Origin: Lentimicrobium sp.
Lineage (GTDB): Bacteria > Bacteroidota > Bacteroidia > Flavobacteriales > Flavobacteriaceae
DNA length: 11,872 bases
NCBI GenBank assembly: GCA_022758945.1
Contig: JAEMQE010000287.1
Location: 1-11,872 of the forward strand
Reading direction: 5' to 3'
Below, in pieces: positions 5,969 to 11,872 of the stretch (its first letter is position 1; each line of letters begins with the position of its first letter). The notes under the pieces are model-generated. The model was not told where the DNA came from. It saw nothing but the letters and a program-made list of their open reading frames with translations, and did not search any database. A program made the position numbers and the translations under genes.

Positions 5969-7870
5969 TTACAAAGTTTCTTTCAGCCATTTGAAAAATT
6001 CTTTTTGCCAAACCAACGCATTTTGAGGTTTTAAAACCCAGTGATTTTCTTCAGGAAAATACAATAATCTGCTTTTTATTCCTAGCATTTGTGCCGCTTG
6101 AAACGCTTCTTGGGCTTGACCAATCGGCACTCTGAAATCAATTCCACCTTGAATAATTAGTATGGGTGTATTCCATTTTTCTACTCGGCTGGCGGGATTG
6201 AATGTCGTGTAGCCTTTTTGAGCAATAGCATTGTCTTTTTCCCAATAAGCACCACCAAAATCCCAATAGTTAAAGAAAACCTCTTCGGTTGTGCCAAACA
6301 TACTTTGAGTATTGAAAACGCCATCGTGAGCGATAAAAGTTTTGAATCTGTTGTTGTGTATTCCAGCCAAATAAAATGCGGAATAACCACCATAACTAGC
6401 TCCAATACAACCTAAACGGGTTTTGTCAACATATTTTTCTTTGGCTACATCATCAATCGCCGAAAGGTAATCGTCCATAACTTGTCCGCCCCAATCTTTG
6501 CTTATTTGCTCGTTCCATTCTACACCGTGACCTGGCATTCCGCGACGATTTGGCGCCACAACTATATAACCATTGGCTGCCATTAATTGAAAATTCCAAC
6601 GGAAGGAATAGAATTGTGTTAATGCAGATTGTGGTCCACCTTGACAATAAAGCAATGTTGGGTATTTTTTTGAAGCATCAAAATTTGGAGGAAGAATCAC
6701 CCAAACCAACATTTTTTTACCATCGGTTGTGGTGACATATCTTCTTTCGGTTTTGCCTAACGATAATTTGGAATAAACATCATCATTGATTTTTGTCAAT
6801 TGTAACCAAGTTTTTTTCTTTAGATTAAAAGAATAAATTTCTGCAGCGTGGTTCATATCGGTTCGGGTAACAATGATATTATCTCTAGATAAACTTACCA
6901 AACTGGCAACATCAAAATCGCCATTGGTCAATGGAATTACTTGAGGTAATTTCTTGGTTAAACCCGGAAAGTCAACTTCAAATAATTGAATTGTTCCGTC
7001 AATTGGCGCTTGAAAATATACTTTTTTTCCATCAGCACTCCAAAGAAAACTTTCGACAGTTCCGTCCCAATTCGCCGTCAAATTGATATTCATTCCTTTG
7101 AAATTGACAATAATATCGTTTTTATCAGCTTCATAACCATCGCGTTTCATTTGCAACCAAGTTAAATTTCCTGTTGGCGAAAATGCAGGATGCGTGTCAT
7201 AACCTAAGTTGCCTTCGGTTCTATTGATGGTTTTTTTAGTCTCTAAATTGTATTCGTAAATATCAGTATTTGTGCTAATTGCATAAGCTGTTCCTGATTT
7301 TTTCTTGCAAACATATAAAATGCTTTTGCTGTCTGGCGACCAAATATAATCTTCGTCTCCACCAAAAGGTTTTTGTGGACTATCGAAATTTTCATCTTTC
7401 AAAATGTCAATTCCAACGGAGTCTTCTTTGTTTTCTTTATAAAAAACGTGATCAAATTTTCCTTCGTTCCATTTATCCCAATGGCGATAATTCAATCCGT
7501 TGTAGATTTGTGCATTTGATTTTTCCAGTTCTGGATAGAAATCTTTTCCGTGTACTTTATCAATTTTCACTTCTTCATTGTAAACAATATATTTCCCGTC
7601 TGGAGAAATGTTTTTGTCTTTCAACAAATCTTTGGTATCTGGAACCTCGGTTGGATTTCCACCATTTATGGGTAAAGTATAAAATTTAGAATTTGATTTA
7701 TTTTCTTCGGCAGAAGGAATATCTACTTTGTAAACTATATTTTTTTCGTCTTTAGAAATACCCAAAGGGGTTACTCTACCTAGTTTCCAGAGCAACTCTG
7801 GAGACATTACGTTTTGTGCTATTGTATTTAAACTCATCATTGTCAAGGTTATAAATGCTATTTTATTCAT
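5969..7870 (-). CDS. Exported S9 family prolyl-oligopeptidase-type peptidase, DPP5-like
   Basis: The 633-aa product starts with a signal peptide (Lys3, hydrophobic core 4-18, probable cleavage after IAQ at 17-19), so it is probably periplasmic or outer-envelope. Residues about 20-370 form a beta-propeller with repeated blade motifs such as ISPDGKYIVY (88-97), WSPDSKSILYV (177-187) and WSADGKKVYF (277-286). The rest is the alpha/beta-hydrolase domain. The nucleophile is Ser492 in GASYGGY (490-496), with Asp578 in GGIDFRVP (575-582) and His610 in PEENHWV (606-612) completing the triad. The NYRHWDKW segment (127-134) and the C-terminal LKPQNALVWQKEFFKWL (613-629) resemble Porphyromonas gingivalis DPP5, which removes dipeptides from peptide N-termini. 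Acylaminoacyl-peptidase activity is an alternative. There is no T9SS sorting domain. It lies downstream of the M14 gene on the same strand, but a terminator separates them. Confidence 0.92.
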   Translation of the reverse strand: MNKIAFITLTMMSLNTIAQNVMSPELLWKLGRVTPLGISKDEKNIVYKVDIPSAEENKSNSKFYTLPINGGNPTEVPDTKDLLKDKNISPDGKYIVYNEEVKIDKVHGKDFYPELEKSNAQIYNGLNYRHWDKWNEGKFDHVFYKENKEDSVGIDILKDENFDSPQKPFGGDEDYIWSPDSKSILYVCKKKSGTAYAISTNTDIYEYNLETKKTINRTEGNLGYDTHPAFSPTGNLTWLQMKRDGYEADKNDIIVNFKGMNINLTANWDGTVESFLWSADGKKVYFQAPIDGTIQLFEVDFPGLTKKLPQVIPLTNGDFDVASLVSLSRDNIIVTRTDMNHAAEIYSFNLKKKTWLQLTKINDDVYSKLSLGKTERRYVTTTDGKKMLVWVILPPNFDASKKYPTLLYCQGGPQSALTQFYSFRWNFQLMAANGYIVVAPNRRGMPGHGVEWNEQISKDWGGQVMDDYLSAIDDVAKEKYVDKTRLGCIGASYGGYSAFYLAGIHNNRFKTFIAHDGVFNTQSMFGTTEEVFFNYWDFGGAYWEKDNAIAQKGYTTFNPASRVEKWNTPILIIQGGIDFRVPIGQAQEAFQAAQMLGIKSRLLYFPEENHWVLKPQNALVWQKEFFKWLKETL

Positions 7871-7916
7871 TGTAAAAAATGTTTTTTTTATGACTTAAAA
7901 GTAATGATTTTATTCC

Positions 7917-7946
7917 AAAAAAAAAGCTATCTCAATCGAGATAGCT
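7917..7946 (-). terminator. Rho-independent terminator after the M14 peptidase gene
   Basis: A 9-bp perfect stem (7938-7946 with 7925-7933) and the loop 7934-7937 are followed on the minus strand by a run of nine T (7917-7925). It lies 23 bases beyond the M14 stop codon and should separate that transcript from the S9 peptidase gene downstream. Confidence 0.9.
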
Positions 7947-7969
7947 CTTAATTTTAAATTATAAAAAGA

Positions 7970-10900
7970 CTATTGTTTGATAAAGCGATTTACCGAAGTT
8001 GATTCCTTATCAGTAACTTCTAAAACATAGATTCCAGCACTGATATTGGAAACATCAATAGAACCATTTGAAAGTTTTCCGTTCATTATTGCTTGACCTA
8101 ACATATTATAAACTTTAAATATAGCATTTTCAGAAACTGAAGATACATTTAAAATTGATGTTGTTGGATTAGGGTACAATTTAATTTCTGTGATTGCTTT
8201 TCCAGAAGGATTGGCAATTTTAGCAACGGTTGAAACTATGTTTACAGTGTAATCTTCAACTTGACCTGATGCAAATGTTTCGCACATTGTTGGGATAGCA
8301 TTGTATTTCATCGAAACTCTCATTCTTGTTGCGCCAACTGTTGCTGTAGCAGGAATAGTAAATGTTCCGGAAACAGGAGTTGTTGTTGAAGCTGCTTTTG
8401 TCCAAACTTGTTCTCCAGCATCTGCAAAATCACCGTCTCCATTATAATCTATCCAAACAGCATATCCTTCTTTTCTTTTTGTGCTTGTCCAAGATGGAGT
8501 TATTGTAATTGTATAAACAGTTCCCCTAGTTGCATTAGTCGAAATGGCTGTATAGTTTACGTAACCAGTACCGCCAGTCGTAGTGTTGTTGATGGTTCCA
8601 AAAACCACTTTGCCAATTGTTTCACTTGCCACACTAGTTCCTTGTGAGGTACAATATGCTGGAGCCAAAGTTGTAACATTTACTATGTTACTTGAAGTTG
8701 AAATATTTCCAACAGCATCTTTAGCTTTTACTGAAAAAGTATAAGCTGTCGAAGCCGTTAAACCACTCACAGTATAACTTGTAGAAGAGGTTGTTCCTAA
8801 AAGAGTAGCTCCATTATAAACATCATATCCAGTAACTGCAGCATTATCTGTTGAAGCTGTCCAAGATAAAGTAGTCGTGGTTGAAGTAGTTCCAGAAGCA
8901 ACCAAACTTGTTGGAGCAGTTGGAACAATTGTGTCAGCAACAATTACAGTTTGATTTTGAGTGGCGGTATTTCCATTACCATCATTATAAGTCCAAACAA
9001 TTGCGAAAGTTCCCTGTGTTGAATATGTCAAAGGGCTTGGAGTTGTTCCTATAATAGTTCCAACACATGCATCTGTTGCAGTTGGAGCAGTAACGGTAAC
9101 CGTAGTTTGTCCTGTTGCATTTGCCAAAGTTGTTACATCAGCTACAGGAGCAACGGTATCATCTACAATTACTGTTTGGTTTTGAGTTGAGGTATTTCCG
9201 TTACCATCATTATAAGTCCAAGTAACGATTGTTGTTCCTTGGGTTGTGATAGGAAATACTGTAGCAGTTGTTCCAATTGCTGCGCCAGTACAACTACTTG
9301 TAGCAGTTGGTGCTGTTGCAGTTGCAGAACATTGTCCAGTTATTGTTGGTAAAACAGTTACGTCAGCAACAGGTGCACAAACAGATACAAAAGTTATAGT
9401 TTGACTTGTTGTTGTACCGCAAGAATTAAATACGGTAATCGAAGCTGTTCCTCCAGTTGCTATATCGGCAGCAGGAATAGCAGCACTAAGTTCAGTAGAA
9501 CTAACAAATGTTGTTGCTCTGTTTGTTCCATTCCATCTAACAATTGATTCGCCATTTACAAAATTTGTTCCGTTTACGGTTAAAGCAAAATCGCTTCCGC
9601 CTGATGCTATTGTAGTTGGAGTAATAGAAGCTAACGTAGCAATTGGTTTTACCGCTACGATTACTTCGTCTCTTAACCCTTTTGCAGGAGCAAATTTCCA
9701 ATTGAAGAATGGCAAGAAAGTTCCAGAACCGCTATTAGCAGTAATAGAAACTGTTCCGTTTGTCAATGGATAAATAATTCCAGATGTTGCCACCACTAAG
9801 TTAGTAGAGGATATTTGTCTCGAAACTAATCGCAATCCTGTAGCTACTGGTAAAAAGAAATTCAAATCAATATCTTGACTTCCTGAAGCCGTTAATCGAA
9901 CGACTTTTGATTCCAGCATTTTGCCTGTACTATCTTGTAATTCTACTAGAATTTGTCCAATAGCTGAAGCATTTACTAATACTGATTTTAATTTTGTAGG
10001 TGCAGTACAATTAAATATTAAATACCTATTGGCTACAGCCGTATTTGTACTAGAAGTCCCAGTTGCGGTTGTAGGACCAACATTTGCTGGCGTTACTTCA
10101 CTTTCAGCAAAATAGGATGTCGTTGCATTTAATATTGGAGTTGTAAAAGAAGTTCCCGTTCCAACTGCAGTTGTTGCAGTTGCAGAATCGTACCATTTTA
10201 TTGTTCCTGATCCAGTTGCTGTTAAAGTTGCAGTTTGTCCTTGACAAATGGTAACATCACTACTTGCTGTAGGCAAACTAGTTGTTGGAATCATTATTAC
10301 ATTTAAATTTGTGGCAACTCCATTAGTTATTGTTGCTGAAATTGTTTGAGTTGCATAACCTGGCGCTTCAAAAATAACGTTGTAAGTTCCTGCTATTTGT
10401 ACTTTATGATAATCTCCTTTTGTTGCAGAGGTTTCTACCCAAGCACCGGAGTTATCAAGAGTTCCGGCAATGTAAACTTTAGCATGAATTGGATTTCCTG
10501 AAGCATCTGTTACAATTCCTTGCAGACCATAACTTGCTTGTTTTACCAAGTTTAACAATGCTTGTTTGTTTCTATCCCAGTAAAATAGTAAAGTAGAGGC
10601 TAATGGAAATTTAGTTGCCGAAATTTCAATTGTCATTTCTTTATTATGGTTATAAAAGTTGTTATTATCTTGTCTTCCGCCTTTTACAGTATACCATATA
10701 GCGCCATTTGTCGTTCCTGGAAATTGACCTGTTCCGTATACATCATCCAAATATCCCAAGTTACCATCAACAGTTTGTGCTGATTGAGCATATTCTTGTG
10801 AAATATATCTAAAATAACTGTCGTGTGGATGAATGCTCACTGCAGAAGCACCAGTTGCAGATGTAGAAGTATCCCAAGGGAAATTTACCACTTCGGCACC

Positions 10901-11794
10901 ACCATGATAGTTGGCAGCTAAAACAAAATTTCGGGTTTGCTCAAAACTCAAGAATGCTAAAGTTTCAGGTTGATATGCTAATCCATCAGGATGTATTCCG
11001 CCTATTGGATCTGGATAATTTCTATTCAAATCTACTCCGTTAGCGTTAGCCCTTGTAGCAGTATTCCCGGTAGAATTCAGAATATCATTTCCTGCAGTTT
11101 TGTATGACCCATCAGGGTTTGCCAATGGGCAAATGTATATTTCAGTTCCGTTTACAAGATTTGTAACTTCGGATAGTGAACCATAATTTGTTAAAAGATA
11201 ATCTATAAGGTGCAACATTGTTGGATAGCCCGTAATTTCGTCACCGTGCATAGATGAGGTATATAAAAATTCTGGTTCTGTTTCATCAGTTGAAGCATTA
11301 TCAGAAATTTTAAGAACATACAAAGCTCTTCCATTTGGTGTTGTCCCAATATTTTGTAAAGTACATAAATTAGGGTAAGTATTTGCCCAATAATTCATCT
11401 TAGCTACATATTCAGAATATTGAGGATAGGAATCCCAAGCAGTGTCCCAAGTTGAAGCAATTTTGCCATTCTTTTTAGTTCTAATTTCCTGTGCAATTTC
11501 GTTGTCAGCTGCAGTTACGTTGAAAGGCAATCCGTAAGTAAGAAACTTTTCAAATTGAGTCTTATTTGCATAAGCTTCAACTTCTAAATTTTTTTGATCA
11601 ACTCGTCTGTGACTTACTGAAAGAATCTCATTCAATTCAAAAAATTGACTTTGACTAGTGGCTTTAAAGGTAAATATAACCTCTCCCTTTTCGGCTAAAT
11701 ATTTATTTGCTCTTTCGAGTGATGTGCTTTTTTGCGCAAATAAAGCGGTAGTAAAAAACACCAAAAACAATGTGAAACAAGTAATTCTTTTCAT
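7970..11794 (-). CDS. T9SS-exported multidomain M14 zinc carboxypeptidase (carboxypeptidase D/E-like)
   Basis: The 1274-aa product begins with a signal peptide (1-21, ending ALFAQ) and a propeptide-like region (about 22-115). The M14 domain (about 120-415) shows zinc ligands His183 and Glu186 in MHGDE and His297 in NYHGGAE, substrate arginine in DLNRNYPDP (Arg258), Tyr368 and catalytic Glu390 in TIEIS followed by KFP. A transthyretin-like domain follows (about 424-502), as in animal carboxypeptidases D, E and M (subfamily M14B); these remove C-terminal residues, often basic, though specificity is not readable here. Then come an Ig-like module (about 505-567), an unnamed beta-rich module (about 585-702), an IPT/TIG-type domain (about 718-802), two HYR domains (808-877, 883-952), a fibronectin type III domain (about 957-1043), a GEVED domain (about 1048-1187) and a T9SS type A sorting domain (1203-1274). 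The product is expected at the cell surface or secreted. No frameshift is seen. Confidence 0.95.
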   Translation of the reverse strand: MKRITCFTLFLVFFTTALFAQKSTSLERANKYLAEKGEVIFTFKATSQSQFFELNEILSVSHRRVDQKNLEVEAYANKTQFEKFLTYGLPFNVTAADNEIAQEIRTKKNGKIASTWDTAWDSYPQYSEYVAKMNYWANTYPNLCTLQNIGTTPNGRALYVLKISDNASTDETEPEFLYTSSMHGDEITGYPTMLHLIDYLLTNYGSLSEVTNLVNGTEIYICPLANPDGSYKTAGNDILNSTGNTATRANANGVDLNRNYPDPIGGIHPDGLAYQPETLAFLSFEQTRNFVLAANYHGGAEVVNFPWDTSTSATGASAVSIHPHDSYFRYISQEYAQSAQTVDGNLGYLDDVYGTGQFPGTTNGAIWYTVKGGRQDNNNFYNHNKEMTIEISATKFPLASTLLFYWDRNKQALLNLVKQASYGLQGIVTDASGNPIHAKVYIAGTLDNSGAWVETSATKGDYHKVQIAGTYNVIFEAPGYATQTISATITNGVATNLNVIMIPTTSLPTASSDVTICQGQTATLTATGSGTIKWYDSATATTAVGTGTSFTTPILNATTSYFAESEVTPANVGPTTATGTSSTNTAVANRYLIFNCTAPTKLKSVLVNASAIGQILVELQDSTGKMLESKVVRLTASGSQDIDLNFFLPVATGLRLVSRQISSTNLVVATSGIIYPLTNGTVSITANSGSGTFLPFFNWKFAPAKGLRDEVIVAVKPIATLASITPTTIASGGSDFALTVNGTNFVNGESIVRWNGTNRATTFVSSTELSAAIPAADIATGGTASITVFNSCGTTTSQTITFVSVCAPVADVTVLPTITGQCSATATAPTATSSCTGAAIGTTATVFPITTQGTTIVTWTYNDGNGNTSTQNQTVIVDDTVAPVADVTTLANATGQTTVTVTAPTATDACVGTIIGTTPSPLTYSTQGTFAIVWTYNDGNGNTATQNQTVIVADTIVPTAPTSLVASGTTSTTTTLSWTASTDNAAVTGYDVYNGATLLGTTSSTSYTVSGLTASTAYTFSVKAKDAVGNISTSSNIVNVTTLAPAYCTSQGTSVASETIGKVVFGTINNTTTGGTGYVNYTAISTNATRGTVYTITITPSWTSTKRKEGYAVWIDYNGDGDFADAGEQVWTKAASTTTPVSGTFTIPATATVGATRMRVSMKYNAIPTMCETFASGQVEDYTVNIVSTVAKIANPSGKAITEIKLYPNPTTSILNVSSVSENAIFKVYNMLGQAIMNGKLSNGSIDVSNISAGIYVLEVTDKESTSVNRFIKQ
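7973..8188 (-). other. T9SS type A C-terminal sorting domain of the M14 protein
   Basis: Residues 1203-1274 start with EIKLYPNPTTSILNV, continue with FKVYNMLGQAIMNGKL and IDVSNISAGIYVLEV, and end in RFIKQ. This is the standard pattern of the Bacteroidota type IX secretion signal, which directs cargo across the outer membrane and is then usually cleaved. It shows that the host has a T9SS encoded elsewhere. Confidence 0.95.
8234..8653 (-). other. GEVED domain with a predicted calcium-binding loop
   Basis: Residues about 1048-1187 match the GEVED pattern common in surface proteins: a leading YCTS, then AVWIDYNGDGDFADAGEQVW (1112-1131), MRVSMKY (1158-1164) and GQVEDYTVNI (1177-1186). Asp1116, Asn1118, Asp1120, Asp1122 and Asp1125 form an acidic loop like those that bind calcium. 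Cys1048 and Cys1171 could pair. Binding role unknown. Confidence 0.8.
8939..9148 (-). other. Second HYR domain (one conserved cysteine missing)
   Basis: Residues 883-952 repeat the preceding HYR domain with a spacing of 75 residues. They share TAPTAT, the TQGT turn and the TYNDGNGNT.TQNQTVIV ending. Cys910 matches Cys835 of the first copy, but the partner position (822 in copy 1) is Thr897 here, leaving Cys910 without its usual disulfide partner. Confidence 0.85.
8941..8995. repeat. Near-identical 55-bp DNA repeat, copy 1 (end of HYR domain 2)
   Basis: This stretch matches 9166-9220 at 50 of 55 positions when compared base by base, with a fixed offset of 225 bp (75 codons). It encodes the conserved end of the HYR domain. 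The high DNA identity suggests a fairly recent internal duplication or gene conversion. Confidence 0.85.
9164..9373 (-). other. First HYR domain
   Basis: Residues 808-877 form a hyalin-repeat (HYR) beta-sandwich. They contain GQCSATATAPTATSSC (820-835) with Cys822 and Cys835, and WTYNDGNGNTSTQNQTVIV (859-877). HYR domains are adhesion or spacer modules common in long flavobacterial surface proteins. Confidence 0.85.
9166..9220. repeat. Near-identical 55-bp DNA repeat, copy 2 (end of HYR domain 1)
   Basis: This is the partner of 8941-8995, in the same orientation. The five differences are scattered single-base changes, and one pair (second codon of the STQ/ATQ region) changes the protein slightly. 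Confidence 0.85.
10289..10525 (-). other. Transthyretin-like domain of the M14 protein
   Basis: Residues about 424-502 begin LQGIVTDASGNPIHAKVYIAG and end LNVIMIP. They directly follow the M14 domain through the helix YWDRNKQALLNLVKQ (406-420). This order and these motifs are those of carboxypeptidase D, E and M, where the domain supports folding. A general carboxypeptidase-regulatory-like domain is the same fold, so the two names agree. Confidence 0.85.
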
Positions 11795-11815
11795 AATAAT
11801 TTTGATTTAGGTTTT

Positions 11816-11823
11816 CAAATCTA
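11816..11823 (-). promoter_or_regulatory. -7 element of the M14 peptidase promoter
   Basis: On the minus strand the bases are TAGATTTG, a full TAnnTTTG match, ending 21 bases before the start codon. This predicts a leader of about 15 nt. No clear TTG-type -33 element is seen in the AT-rich stretch upstream. Nothing else is recognisable in 11824-11872. Confidence 0.6.
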
Positions 11824-11872
11824 TAATAAATATTTTATAACGAGCGTTAAATGGCACATACTTTATGCTTTC

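Noticed and set aside
6181..6735. Several open frames of 60-75 codons on both strands
   Set aside because: They overlap the catalytic domain of the S9 peptidase, which is clearly the coding frame.
7279..7689. 136-codon open frame on the plus strand
   Set aside because: It lies wholly antisense to the beta-propeller part of the S9 peptidase gene, its Cys/Phe/His-rich translation resembles no family, and it has no promoter or start context.
7896..7903. TACTTTTA on the minus strand as promoter of the S9 peptidase gene
   Set aside because: The last base does not match TAnnTTTG and the nearest TTG lies only about 12 bases upstream, too close for a -33 element. A promoter is expected here but cannot be placed.
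8407..8647. 79-codon plus-strand frame and similar shadows at 9921-10115
   Set aside because: Both are antisense to well-matched domains of the M14 protein (GEVED and the unnamed module).
1..11872. CRISPR array, tRNA, rRNA, insertion sequence or defence genes
   Set aside because: No spaced repeats, cloverleaf or rRNA-like sequence, transposase or terminal inverted repeats were seen, and the genes are typical core and secretion-related flavobacterial genes.

Overview
The window looks like chromosomal DNA from a Flavobacterium-like member of the Bacteroidota. It is AT-rich, start codons lack clear Shine-Dalgarno sequences, several genes have a TAnnTTTG -7 promoter element upstream, and two markers are specific to this phylum: a type IX secretion (T9SS) C-terminal sorting domain and a short PID-CTERM-type protein. 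Genus is inferred from protein style only; no 16S rRNA or other marker is present.

Layout from the left. At 1-210 is the 3' part of a tiny proline-rich secreted or membrane-anchored protein. It converges on ribE (riboflavin synthase, minus strand), and a hairpin between the two stop codons probably terminates both. ribE and pdxA (vitamin B6 synthesis) are divergent, and their candidate -7 elements face each other inside a 58-bp gap. A new promoter then drives a DUF177/YceD protein and rpmF (ribosomal protein bL32), which end at a strong terminator. Next comes a fatty-acid initiation block, fabH-accB-accC, which makes malonyl-CoA (biotin carboxylase plus carrier half) and performs the first condensation. 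It ends at a 15-bp-stem terminator shared with the convergent gene on the other side.

The right half, on the minus strand, holds two exported peptidases separated by a terminator: a large T9SS-exported M14 metallocarboxypeptidase (1274 aa, carboxypeptidase D/E-like, with a long train of adhesion-type modules) and downstream of it a DPP5-like S9 serine peptidase. Together they would suit extracellular and periplasmic peptide breakdown, but they appear to be separate transcription units.

The left two thirds is ordinary core metabolism. No mobile element, CRISPR array, tRNA, rRNA or defence system is visible, and I see no clear previously undescribed system. The most interesting items are the PID-CTERM miniprotein with its stop codon inside a terminator loop, the face-to-face ribE/pdxA promoters, and the mosaic M14 protein with an unnamed beta-rich module and a duplicated HYR domain that has lost a cysteine.
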